Of a stretch of 64,000 nt of DNA, positions 44,890 through 55,785 are shown in pieces. The DNA is from Lycium barbarum. Lineage: Eukaryota; Streptophyta; Magnoliopsida; Solanales; Solanaceae. The first letter of the stretch is position 1. Every line of letters begins with the position of its first letter. The translations under genes were made by a program, and so were the position numbers. Where the stretch lies: contig NC_083337.1 in assembly GCF_019175385.1 (NCBI RefSeq), positions 44,306,938 to 44,370,937 on the forward strand, read 5' to 3'. Below the pieces are notes generated by a model, which worked only from the letters and a program-made list of their open reading frames with translations, did not search any database and was not told the DNA's origin.

Positions 44890-46260
44890 ATGCATGTAAA
44901 GAGGAAAGCTACAGCAGCTAAAAAACATAAGACAGTGGCAGAAAAATGGGCCGAAAGAATATTGCCACTAGTTATAGAGGGGGATGAATCCCGGAATGAG
45001 GTTCTGTCTAGATCCTCCCAGTAATTACCCACTTCAGAGGAGCATGAGGGAGCCTAAGCCCTAGCTCCTCCACCAGATGCTTCAGGGCAAGATGTGAAAG
45101 AGGCCATTCATTTGCTCAATCAGTTGGTTGCGGCTCAGACCCAGCAGTAAGGTACGGGTCAAGGTGATAGGGCTGTTAGTGCAAGGGCCCGTGGCTTTAT
45201 TTGCTTGAACCCTCCGGAATTCCTTGAGTCAAAGCCAGATGGGGACCCTTAAAACATTTTTGATGGAATGCTGAGGACACTTCGGTTAATGCATGCTTCG
45301 GACATTGAATCGGTACAGTTAGCATCCTGTAGATTGCGCGATGTCGCAGTTCATTGGTATACGGTTTGGATGACTTCAAGGGGAATTAATGCACCTCCCC
45401 CAATAAGGCAAGAATTTTTGGATGCCTTCCCCTGACATTACTTGCCTCCAGAGATTCGGCGGGATAGAGCCGATAAGTTCTTGAATCTTAGGCAAGGAAG
45501 TGTGAGTGCCATAGAGTATAGTCTCCGCTTCAATTCTTTGGCCAGGTATGCTCCGGCTATAGTAGAGGACATGGGCGATCGAGTGCACTGATTTGTGAGT
45601 GTCTTGGGGCCACATTTGATGAATAAATGCTTGACTGCGTCGCTTTAGGACAACATAGATATTTCACGCATTTAAGCCCATGCCCAGAATTTAGAGGAAA
45701 GCCAACAACAGCAAAAAAGTGAGCATGACAGAGGCTATAGCAAGAGGACTAGATCTTCGGGTCTGATGAGTGAATTCAGATGAGGGCAAAGACAGCAATT
45801 TTCTAGGCATTCAGGCCATTCTATGACTTGTACGCCTCCGCGATTTACGAGCCAGAGATTTGATAGATCTACTCACTCCGGGCCGACTCAGAGTTTTAGA
45901 GCTTCAGGTTCTCATTACATAGGCGACTCGAATCAGGCAAGGCCACCCATGCCACGATGGTCTCAGTGTGAGAAGCTACATTGGGGTCAATGTCAATTAG
46001 GCTCAGATGTTTGCTATGCCTGCGGTCGGCCAGGCCATATCATGCGTGACTGCCCCTCGAGTGGTGGTAGGGGTAGGATCCAACCTTCAGGGTCGGCAGC
46101 CAGGTCTTCATCATTTATACGCCCTTTGGGGCGAGGCTTTCAGACCCCAGTTAGTCGCAGCAGAGGTAGAGGAGGAGCTCCCAGTCTAGTGGTCCTTAGC
46201 ACCCTATTTATGCATTGGCTAGGCGACAGGATCTTGAGTCTTCCCCTGATGTCGTCACAG
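44890..46260 (+). pseudogene. C4 gag, many stops
   Basis: The start MHVKRKATAAKKHKTVAE at 44890 differs by a few residues from C1/C3. Stops appear at about 45022, 45055, 45148 and 45250, most explainable as CAG to TAG or CAA to TAA. Capsid text LNPPEFLESKPDGDP, LPPEIRRDRADKFLNLRQG and YSLRFNSLARYAPAIV is still legible. The knuckle CYACGRPGHIMRDC (46012-46053) lies in the open frame 45823-46299. A frame change follows before protease. Confidence 0.85.
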
Positions 46261-46289
46261 GTATACTATCAGTATTTTCTCATGCTGTA

Positions 46290-46640
46290 TATGCTTTGAT
46301 AGATCTGGGATCCACATTGTCATATGTTACTCCTTATATTGTTGGTTGATTTGGGTTGAAACTGGAGTCAATCAAATCTTTTGAGGTGTCTACACCCGTT
46401 AGTGAACCAGTAATAGCTAGCTGAGTATATAGCAATTGTGTAGTTGTCATTTATAATCACCGTACTATGGCTAATTTACATGAGCTAAAAATTGTGGACT
46501 TTGATGTCATTATGGGCATGGATTGGTTGCCTTCTTGCTATGCTAATGTTGAATGTAGAACAAAAATGGTTTGTTTCCAGTTTTCGGGAGAACAAAGGAA
46601 ATACGGCATCGCCGAGAGGTAGGTTTATTTCCTATCTCAA
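46290..46640 (+). pseudogene. C4 aspartic protease
   Basis: LIDLGSTLSYVTPYIVG: the DPGST motif has Pro changed to Leu. There is a stop straight after, then DFDVIMGMDWLPSCYANVEC at 46498-46557. Catalytic Asp kept, frame broken. Confidence 0.8.
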
Positions 46641-47397
46641 GGCAAGGGAAATGATTGCAAAAGGTTGTATTTACCATTTAGTTCTAGTTCAAGAATCACC
46701 AACTCTTCAGTCTGTCCCAGTAGTGAATGAGTTTCCGAATATATTTCCGGATAAGCTTCCAAGCCTTCCCCCAAAGAGGGCGATTGATTTTGCTATTGAC
46801 GTGCTACCGGATACAAAACCCATATCTATTCCTCCTTATAGAATGGCTCTCGCAGAGTTGAGAGAGTTGAAGGAGCAATTGAAGGACTTGCTTGAGAAGA
46901 GCATCATCAGGCCTAGTTCTTTCCCATGGGGAGCACTCATGTTGTTTGTAAGGAAGAAAGACGGCTCCTTACGGATGTGTATCGACTACAGATAACTGAA
47001 TAAGGTGATGATCAAGAATAAATATCCTCTGTCAAGGATTGATGATTTATTTGATCAATTGGAGGGTGCCAAGTGGTTTTAAAAAATAGATTTCAGATCC
47101 AGGTATCATCAGGTGAGAGTTAAGGAGAAAGATATTCCTAAGATGGCCTTCAGAATAAGATATGGCCATTTCAAATTCCGGGTAATGTCATTTGAGCTAA
47201 CTAACGCACCTGCAGTATTCATGGATTTGATGAACAATGTGTTTAGGCCTTTTCTAGATTTATTTGTGATCGTTTTTATTGATGATATCCTGATATATTC
47301 TCGGACCGAGGCAGAGCATGCGGATCATTTACGTATTGTCCTTAAGATTCTCCAAACTCGAGAGCTATCTGCAAAATTTTCAAATTGTGATTTTTAG
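46641..47397 (+). pseudogene. C4 reverse transcriptase
   Basis: The 46492-46995 frame has PPYRMALAELRELKEQLKDL and [16 protein letters not shown], then a TAA at 46993-46995. A second stop at about 47080 disrupts [10 protein letters not shown]. 47113-47397 gives [12 protein letters not shown] and [13 protein letters not shown] (47262-47300). Catalytic aspartates intact; two stops. Confidence 0.85.
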
Positions 47398-48330
47398 TTG
47401 AACTTAGTGAGCTTTCTGGGGCATATTATTTCAGCCGATGGTATTCGGGTAGACACCCAGAAGATTGAGGCGGTGAAGACTTGGCCAAGGCCCACGACAC
47501 CTATGGAGGTTCATAACTTTCTGGGCTTGGCAGTTTACTACAGAATATTTGTAGAGTGCTTTTCTTCTATTTCTGCATCATTGACAAAGCTAAATCAGAA
47601 ATCAGCTAAATTTCAATGGACGTATGCTTGTGAACGTAGTTTTCAAGAGTTAAAGAATAGATTAACTTCAGCCCTGGTCCTAACACTTCCAGAGGGATTG
47701 GAAGGATATGTTGTCTACTGTGATGCTTTAGGCGTTGGATTAGGATGTGTATTGATGTAGCATGGTAAGGTGATTGCTTATGCTTTAAGGCAGTTGCGAA
47801 ACTATGAGAAAACTTACCCAACCTATGATCTTGAGTTAGCTGCGGTGATCCATGCACTGAAAATGTGGATACATTATTTGTATGGTGTCCATGTGGATAT
47901 CTACACGGATCATAAGAGCCTTCAGTATATTTTCAAGCAGAGAGAGTTGAATTTACGGCAAAGGCGATGGTTGGAGTTGTTGAAAGATTATGATGTTAAT
48001 ATCCTATACCATCCCAGGAAGGCAAACGTTATGGCTGATGCTCTCAACTGTAGATCTATGGGAAGTTTATGTGATGTTCAGCCAGAGAAAAGAGAGTTAA
48101 CTCGCGAGCTCCAGTAGTTAGCCAACCTAGGAGTTCGGGTAGTGGACTCAGGCAGTGTGGGAGCTACTGTTGAGAATTCAGCGGTCTCGTCACTAGTGGT
48201 TGAAGTGAAAGAGCGCCAGTACGAGGATCCCATGCTGGTTCATTATAGAAATATACTCCCTTAGAAGGAGAGGTCATCCTTTGAGATATCTGGAGATGGA
48301 GTTCTGTGATGCCGAGGTAGGTTGTGTGTT
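47398..48330 (+). pseudogene. C4 RT connection and RNase H
   Basis: 47398-47760 reads [38 protein letters not shown] and [14 protein letters not shown]. One TAG at 47758-47760 is followed by 47770-48117 with [20 protein letters not shown] and MADALNCRSMG (the usual LSRKSMG changed). The linker to integrase, 48118-48330, has stops. Confidence 0.85.
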
Positions 48331-49625
48331 CCTGATGTTGCAGGATTACGCCACCAAGTATTAAGAGAAGCCCATTTTTCCCGTTATTCTATCTACCCTG
48401 GAGCAACGAAAATGTATCATGATCTTAAATCTATATACTGGTGGAATGGAATGAAGAAAGACATAGCGGATTTCGTAGCTTAATGTCCTAACTGTCAGCA
48501 AGTCAAAATTGAGCACCAAAAGCCCGGCGGATTGTTACAAGCTATAGAAATTCCGACCTGGAAATGGGAAGTAATTAATATGGATTTCATTGATGGCTTA
48601 CCTTGTTCTAAGCACAAATATAATTATATATGGATAGACTCACGAAGTCAGCTCATTTCTTACCGATCAGAACTACATATGTGGCGGAAGATTATGCAAA
48701 GCTTTATGTCAGAGAAATAGTACGACTCCATGGTGTTCCAGTCTCTATTATCACCGATAGAGGGACTCAGTTTACAACTAATTTTTGGAAATCTTTTCAA
48801 GAAGGTTTGAGGACTCAAGTGAGTCTTAGAACAACCTTTTATCCACAGACTGATGGGCAAGCTGAGAGTACCATCCAGACTCTTGAGGATATGCTACAGG
48901 CATGTGTATTGGATTTCAGAGGTAGTTGGGATGATCACTTACCGCTTATTGAATTTTCTTATAACAACAGTTATCATTCTAGTATCCAAATGGCCCTGTA
49001 TGAGGCTTTATATGGGCGAAAGTGTAGATCGCCAATTGGGTGGTTCGAAGTAGGAGAGGCGAAATTGATAGGACCAGACTTGGTCCAACAAGCTACAGAA
49101 AAGGTCAAGCTCATACAGGATAGACTATTAACAACTCAGAGTCGCTAGAAATATTATGTAGATAATCGTCGACGAGATTTAGAGTTTCAAGTGAAAGACT
49201 GGGTATTCCTGAAGGTGTCTCCAATGAAGGGCGTTATGAGATTTGCCAAAAGAGGCAAGCTTAGTCTCCGGTATATTGGGCCTTATGAGATTGTACGCAA
49301 GATAGCCTAGGTGGCTTACGAATTAGATCTACCTCCTGATTTGGAGTCAGTTCACCCAGTTTTCCATGTATCAATGCTTCGTAAGTGCATTGGAGATCCT
49401 TTCAGGATTGTACCAGTATATTATGTCCAAGTTATCAAACAATTGTCTTATGAAGAAGTTCGCATTTCCATTCTAGATAGGCAAGTACGGAGGATCAGGG
49501 CCAAAGATGTAGCTTGAGTTAAAGTTATATGGAGAAATAATAACAGAGAGGAAATGACCTGGGAAGCAGAATAAGACATGAAGTTCAAGTACCCGCATTT
49601 ATTTCCACCCCTAGAAGCGACTCAG
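48331..49625 (+). pseudogene. C4 integrase with chromodomain-like end
   Basis: The zinc region (AHFSRYSIYPGATKMYHDLK, where the usual His of SIHPG is Tyr) ends in a TAA before CPNCQQVK at about 48481-48507. The core has [19 protein letters not shown] and a HPQTDGQAEST-like stretch (YPQTD here). The open frame 48630-49148 ends at a TAG. The C-terminal module (RYIGPYEIV, YELDLPPDLESVHPVFHVSM) and chromodomain (VKVIWRNNNREEMTWEAE) run to about 49580 with further stops. Two conserved His are altered in addition to the stops. Confidence 0.85.
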
Positions 49626-49720
49626 GCAGAGACGCCAATGTCCTCAGGTATGTAATGCTTTTTCTTAATGTTTTCTTGGTCGTGTTTGGCCATGGTTGTT
49701 GATGTTGTTATTGTTGTAGC

Positions 49721-52129
49721 TGTTACACCTCGGAAGATTCCCCGTACGTGTACTATGAATAGGACAACGAAGGTCATAGTATATACGACATTTCGATGAG
49801 TAGGAATAGTGTTTGAAAACCCCAAACGAGATTTCAAAACCATTCGAGATAAGGAAAGGAAGTTGTTAAGGAAAGCGAGTCGTAAGTCGTATATCGAGTA
49901 GGAATAACGAGCAACGAGTTGGTGAGGGCATAATGGTGTCTTAGAGACATGCGATGACGCCCCTTAGATTGGTAACAAGTGTTAAGAAGGTTCCATAAGG
50001 ATCGGAGATCGAACGAGACAACGAGAACGAAAACGGAACCACCAGGCATTATACGGTCCAACCTACGGACCGTATAATTTATACTGGCCGTATAATTGGC
50101 CAATGAAGGGACCAGCTACTGGACCAATTGTACGCCCATACATACGGTCCGTATAAATAGTACGGACCGTATGTTGGTCCGTATAACGGGTCTCGGTCAG
50201 CTTTTAAATTAAGTGTAAGGGGTCATTTTTCATTTCACCCATTTCATTTCCCACTTCTTCCAACTCAAGAAGCCTCTAGAACTTTCCCTACTCTTCAACC
50301 ACAAGAGAAATACAAGGGAAACTAAGATCAAGAACACATAATCCGTGAAATAAAGTGTATGAAAACTAAGTAGGGTTCATCTTCCTCAAAGAAAATCAAA
50401 GGAGGTGAAGAAAGGTTTTGATGCTAAGGTAGAAACCCAACACAAGGCTTGTTCAACCAACATCCAAGGTAAGTTTTATGATCATTTCATGTTGTTTAAG
50501 GTATTGGAAGGCTTAGATACTTGAAATGTAGAAGAACATAGAAAGTAGGTCATTATTGAGTGAATAGTGACATAATTGAATGATAGTGGAATTGAATCAT
50601 GAAAGTTGAAGAGTTGTGATTATGAATACGTTATAATGATGTGTATATCATGAAACAAGTATTGAATGCGTGAAAACACAAAGATGAGCTATGAGGATAA
50701 ATATGGGAAAATTGGAGGAGAATGGTGGATTTTGCTAAATATGCATAAATGATGAATGTTGATTGTGATATTGTGAGTAGTATTGTGAATGTTGGGAGTT
50801 GATATAGAACATGGAAAAAGTAGTATAAACAAAGGAAGTGCTGCCCAATTTTTCATAGAATTAACTATACGTTCTTGTAGTCAATTAACTAATGTTAATT
50901 CGAATTCTCTCATGAAGGTAACGACGTGATATCGAAGGGGAACAAGTGAGCGATAGCTTAGTTAAACGACCAAGGTATGTGAGGCTAGTCCTTTCTTTCT
51001 AATGGCATGAGTCTTATAGCTCGAATTCCTATCCTCTTCATGCGCTTCTACATTCCGAAAGGTTGAAAGCCTATATCCATAAATGTCTATATAAGATAAG
51101 AGATATGGTACGATGATGCTAGATTGATGATAATGTTATTTATTGCCCACACTCACCTTATGTGTTAGTTCCTTCAAGGTGAGGCGGAATGTCAATAATT
51201 GCTCCATAATGAAATCGGGGGATCACGACCTTACGGCACCCCGATAGAGTAAAGTTGATCTTGAGCCTTATGCATGTACTATGATATGATAAGTATTTTA
51301 TAAGGATCATATTATTAAAAGTATTTTATGATAAGCATGTCATGAGCATTTCACACTGGGCCTAGTTGGTCGGGCAGTCACCGCCAAGGCGGGCAGCTAT
51401 ACAGATACACCATGACCTTTTGGCATGGGCAGACACCACTAGTGGGCGGCATGAGATGGTACCCCGGAAGCGGGCTAATGTTATTGATTATCACACCGTT
51501 CCGACATGGACGGGCAGCTTGCATATTATGCATATATGACATGATGATGAGTATGAGTAAGACAGCATGCAATACTTTCCACATGATTGTTATTCAGATC
51601 CAGAGGTTTCATATCGATGTTCTCATTATATTATTGATGTCTTTCTTCATTGTTTATGCCTCTCATACTCAGTACAATATTCGTGCTGACGTCCGTTTTC
51701 CTTGGACACTGTGTTCATGCTCACAGGTAGACAGGGAGGTGAGCTTGGCCTAGTTAATCAGTAGTTGTCAGCCGTTAGAGAGCGCTCCATTGTTCGGAGG
51801 TGCTTATGATTATTCATTTTGGTACATATGTATATTTTGGGCATGACGGAGTCTTATTCCGTCTATGTATGCAGTATGTCAGTAGAGGCTCGTAGATACG
51901 CAGTGTGGGTCAGATGGTCTCACAAGATGTCATTATATGTATATATTATTTTGATGGCCGAGAGGCTAATGTATATAAGTAATTATGTTCCCATATAAGA
52001 TGCGATTTTCCTACTATTTGTATACTAAATTGGTAAAAAGATCATTAAATGAGTAAGATGAGTAGTAGAGTGAGTGGTGCTCGGTAGCTAGCTCCGGGTA
52101 CCCGTCGCGGCCCTAGTTAGGTCGTGACA
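49721..52129 (+). mobile_element. C6 5' LTR (2409 bp)
   Basis: TGTTACACCTCGGAAGATTC ... TTAGGTCGTGACA. It contains the long palindromes at 50048-50173, a CACCCCGATAGAG word (51237-51249), GGGCAG tandem-like words (51370-51510) and the TCAGTAC hairpin with one A-to-G arm change (51669-51689). Its last 1.4 kb recur at 62034-63452. Confidence 0.9.
50048..50173. repeat. Long palindromes in C6 U3
   Basis: ATTATACGGTCC (50048-50059) pairs perfectly with GGACCGTATAAT (50067-50078). CATACGGTCCGTA (50141-50153) pairs perfectly with TACGGACCGTATG (50161-50173). Both loops are 7 nt. Each arm of the second contains its own TACGGTCCGTA palindrome. Confidence 0.95.
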
Positions 52130-52133
52130 AAAG

Positions 52134-52145
52134 TGGTATCAGAGC
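52134..52145 (+). other. C6 primer binding site
   Basis: TGGTATCAGAGC, exact, 4 nt after the LTR. Confidence 0.9.
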
Positions 52146-52186
52146 AGTTCATCCTAGGAAGTGTCTACGAGCCGTATCTAGTAGAG

Positions 52187-52227
52187 TCTTGTTTATGGTG
52201 TGTAGCGCGCCACGCTAATAAACAAGA
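52187..52227 (+). promoter_or_regulatory. C6 leader hairpin with GCGCGC loop
   Basis: Perfect 10-bp arms TCTTGTTTAT (52187-52196) and ATAAACAAGA (52218-52227). GCGCGC lies at 52205-52210 in the apical region. Confidence 0.8.
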
Positions 52228-52334
52228 GGCTACGGGGTATTTAGGAAAATGACCATCTTTCTCCTTATGAGAATGTGCGATAGAGCCATGTCTAAGATTA
52301 TATGACTCCTAAAAGTGTGTTATGATTTCAGAAT

Positions 52335-52522
52335 ATGCCGCCAAAGGGAAAAGCTACCGCCGCCCAGAAGGGCAAAGCTACGACAACAAGGCGAGTAGAA
52401 AGAGAGCCTCCGCTGAATGAAAGAAGGGCGAATCACAAAATGAGGCCTCGCCCCGGGTGGAAGAGCAAGGGGGAGCGTCACTCCCAATTCCTCCACCAGT
52501 TACTTCGGGCCAACAAGTGACC
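52335..52522 (+). pseudogene. C6 gag N-terminus, truncated by C5
   Basis: The frame MPPKGKATAAQKGKATTTRR starting at 52335 continues REPPLN and then shifts frame relative to the second copy at 63658 (GTAGAGGAGG there, GAAAGAAGG here). It is cut at 52522 just before the MTEAIH segment. Confidence 0.8.
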
Positions 52523-55498
52523 TGTTATATCCTGTATTTTGCACATTCGGATAATTTGGGATAATTGTGACAAGTTAAAGACAAGGCTATATTTTGATCT
52601 TGTTTAATACATAAGTTGCTCATGAAAATATTGATGCGGAAATATTGAGGAAGGAAAAGGGCAAATTTGGAAGTTAGGAAAATAGTTTTTCATGAATTAC
52701 GAAAAATTGGTCATGAAATAAAATGGGCTTGGAATAAAAAGAAAAAAAAAAGAGATTTGGGCTTGAAAAATGGCCAAGTGTGGCCGGCCAAGGGGGAAAG
52801 GGCCAAGGCCCATATGAAAGCTAAAAAAATAAGTAATAAAAGGGATGACCCATTATCATTTTGTCATCTCCAATTCAAGAACATTCAAGAAAAACTTGAA
52901 GCCTTCAATTTTGATCCAAAAAAATATTTTCTTCTAGTATTCCTACTAATTCAAGGGTCCTCTTTAACGTGGTATAATTGTTAGAGCAAGAAGACCTCTC
53001 TTTGTTGCAAGTTCATAATCATAGCCAAGTGAGAAGTTAAGGGAAAATGGTAAGAATTAATCTTCTTTTATATGTTATGGATGATTGTGTATGTTGTAGT
53101 GTGTAGAAATGAGTGAAATTCATGAAAATATGGATGTAGTGTTGTGGCCGTGTGGTGCTTATGTGGTATAGAAGCGAATGAATCAATTTTACTTAGTATT
53201 TTGATTGTTGTTGTCATGAATTCTATGTTGATAATGAAAGTTTGATGATTCTAGTTGAAGTTGTGAGTGTTGGAGAGTTGTTTAGAAACTAATGTGATGT
53301 TAAAATCCATTCCTTGTAATTATGGAAAACAATGTTGTTAGTGTGTGAATTGTTGGTGAAGTTCATGAAATTGAAGGAAGAAAATGTGTTGTTATTGTTC
53401 TTGTTCCATTTGGAAGGTTTCAGGTGGAATGGCATATTGGTTGGATCATTGTGAATATTGTACGGATTTTTTGAAGTATTCTTGAATATTGTTTGAATGG
53501 TCAGATTAATACTTGAATATGTGAGCAATTGTGAATTGAACATAAGTGGAACGCCGTCGAAGTTTGTAGAAAGAAGTCGCTAACGTCGGAATGCGTTTTG
53601 AGTTGATTGTTGATATTGTTAGAATGACTGTTGGTATTGTTGTTGGTAAATTGGCCGAGTTGAATTCTCAGATTTGTTGTTGTATGTTTGGCCGAGTTGA
53701 ATTCTCGGGGTTGTTGTACTTACAGGGGAAATGTTGCCGAAATTTCTGTAGATTAAGTGTTGGTTTAGAATTGGACTCTTAAGTGTTTATGGCTAATGTT
53801 TGGTATGTACGAATATTGTTGTAGATCTTGTGAAGCCAAAGACTTAAGTTCGGATTAGCGTAGAAAGCAGGCAAGGTATGTAAGGCTTACCCCTTTCTTT
53901 CTTTTGGCATGATCTTTATGAAACGAACAAATGACGTATATGTATGATTTCAAAGAAATTCCTATTCTTAGAGCCACTAGGATGGCTAATATTCTTGACT
54001 TCCATAAGCTGTTTCATATGGTTTTGATGCGTATCTATGATGTCCGAAGTTCTGTTTGATATGTTTCCGAATGGCATCCGAAAGATAATTCATATGACTA
54101 AAGTTTTGATCTTCAGATGCTAGCACGTTCGATTATTCCATTGAGTCTTTGATATGTTTTGATATGTACATATGGTTCCAAAAGCTATATTTGATTTGAT
54201 CCATAACGATATCCGCAAGACACTTGATATGATCGTTGCTATGATTTTCCAAAAATGGCTTCTGAAACGTTCGTAGAAGGTTCTGTACTTCAAACGCTCA
54301 TAACTTTCTTATACTAAGTCGGATTGACCCGAAACTTGTTTCTGAGCCTTCAGGTGTCAGTAACTATACTTGTCTATCGAGTCTCGAAATTTGTTTTATA
54401 TGCATATGGTTTCTCACGACTCTGCTCGTGCATGCTTTAATGTATCCGCCACTGCATCCCGGGCCAGGGTATGTTCTCGTGCGTATTCTATTGCATTGTT
54501 CACTGCGTCCCTCACTAGAGGGCCGGGGCATGTTATATGTATATATATGATATGATGACATGATGATATGATGATGGGGTGACGGCTAGGATGGCATATG
54601 ATGACTCTATTCACCGCGTACCTCACTAGAGGGCCGGGGCACGTTTATGCATATATGATACATGATTTTATTCATCGCGTCCATCACTAAAGGGCCGGGG
54701 CACGATATATGTATATATGATCTATGATGATGACATACATGATTTTATCGCGTCCCTCACCAGAGTGCCGGGGCACGTTATATGTATATATGATGTATGA
54801 TAATGACATGCATGATTTTCATTTGAAAAGGCAAGTGTATTGATGTTTTCTAATAGTCATACGTGTTCTGGTGAGTTCTGTTTCAGTTATGATCCTCTAT
54901 ATTGTACTTCATGCCTTACATACTCAGTACATATTCCATACTAACCCCCTTTCTTCGGGGGTTGCGTTTCATGCCCCCAGGTACAGACGTTCATGTGAGT
55001 GATCCGACGGCTTAGGTCTTCTATTCTGCTGCTTTGGAGTGCTCCCTTGTTCTGGAGCCTACATTTTGGTACAGACTCTTCTGCTGTCTATATGTATGTA
55101 TGTATTCAGGGGTACGGCGGGGCTCTGTCCCGTCATATGATTCTGTTATCTTTGTTAGAGGCCTGTAGACATGTATGTGGGTCATGGGTCGTTGTGGTTC
55201 AGATATGTCTGTGTGGCTTGCGTCTAAGCGGCTCCAGTTGCTATGACAGCCTTAACGGCTTGTGCGTATGTATATGTATGTATATGTTTTTGGGCGATAG
55301 GTTTTACGACAGCCTTGGTGGCATCTGTACGATATGTTTGTTATATGCGTCCGCTTAAGACAATATCTGCTCTTAGCATCTATATAAATTAATGTATGTT
55401 GAATATGGATAAGTCGTTGGTATGTCGATTTGGTAAGTAAGTGTGTGTGGGTGTCCAGTTCAGGCACTAGTCATGGCCTACGGGGTTGGGTTGTGACA
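52523..55498 (+). mobile_element. C5 5' LTR (2976 bp)
   Basis: TGTTATATCCTGTATTTTGC ... GGGTTGTGACA. It shares no obvious U3 with C1-C4/C6 but has the same end, PBS and leader. A 53,400-53,560 stretch is rich in TTGAA/GTGAA. The tandem block at 54505-54800 carries CCCTC/GAGGG words. Compared with the 3' copy it lacks 55 bp near position 52899, between two TTGA words. Confidence 0.85.
54505..54800. repeat. CGTCCCTCACTAGAGGGCCG tandem block in C5 LTR
   Basis: Cores begin at about 54505, 54615, 54676 and 54749, each followed by GGGGCACG or GGGGCATG, TATATG-ATATATGAT and a GATTTTAT run. CCCTC-ACTA-GAGGG is itself a small hairpin. The 3' LTR has the same four cores at about 61275, 61384, 61444 and 61518. 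Confidence 0.85.
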
Positions 55499-55502
55499 AA
55501 AG

Positions 55503-55514
55503 TGGTATCAGAGC
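55503..55514 (+). other. C5 primer binding site
   Basis: TGGTATCAGAGC, exact, 4 nt after the LTR end. Confidence 0.9.
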
Positions 55515-55554
55515 GGTTTGTCCTGGGAATGTCTACAGGCCGTGTCCAGTTGAG

Positions 55555-55596
55555 TCTTGTTTATCGGTGTGTGGTGCACCACATCTATAAACAGGA
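55555..55596 (+). promoter_or_regulatory. C5 leader hairpin with GTGGTGCACCAC palindrome
   Basis: Outer arms TCTTGTTTAT (55555-55564) and ATAAACAGGA (55587-55596), 9 of 10 paired. The apex is a 14-bp perfect palindrome TGTGGTGCACCACA (55570-55583) centred on GTGCAC. Confidence 0.8.
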
Positions 55597-55785
55597 GACT
55601 ACATGACATTTAGGATGTTGCCTTTCTTTCGATCTTAGATCGTGCGATAGAGTTGTATCGTTAGGATGGTTCCTTTCTGACAAATTGCTGTGTCTACAGC
55701 GAGGCTCCAAAAAGAGCGATAGCGTCAGTATTTTGGGAAATCGCTTCTGATTCTCTTCCTGCAGGTGATTGTAGATTGACGAAAG

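Larger units (their letters stand above)
42303..49720 (+). mobile_element. C4: chromovirus, 3' end cut by C6
   Basis: 5' LTR 42303-44681, PBS, gag, protease, RT, RNase H, integrase and part of the 3' UTR. It stops at 49720, where a different LTR begins without any polypurine tract, so its own 3' LTR must lie beyond the window or be lost. It is inserted into the pol tail of C3b. Confidence 0.85.
49721..52522 (+). mobile_element. C6: LTR, PBS, leader and gag start, cut by C5
   Basis: LTR 49721-52129, PBS 52134-52145, gag start 52335. At 52523 the LTR of C5 begins inside the gag N-terminal region. C6 itself lies in the 3' UTR of C4 (left flank GTAGC). Confidence 0.85.

Noticed and set aside
13853..49720. 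Endogenous pararetrovirus or other virus
   Set aside because: LTRs, PBS and PPT are present, the domain order is protease-RT-RNase H-integrase with a chromodomain-like end, and no movement or coat protein is seen; these are Ty3/gypsy retrotransposons.
54999..55358. 119-codon ORF in C5 LTR
   Set aside because: Falls in the late LTR, no domain, absent from coding positions of sister elements.
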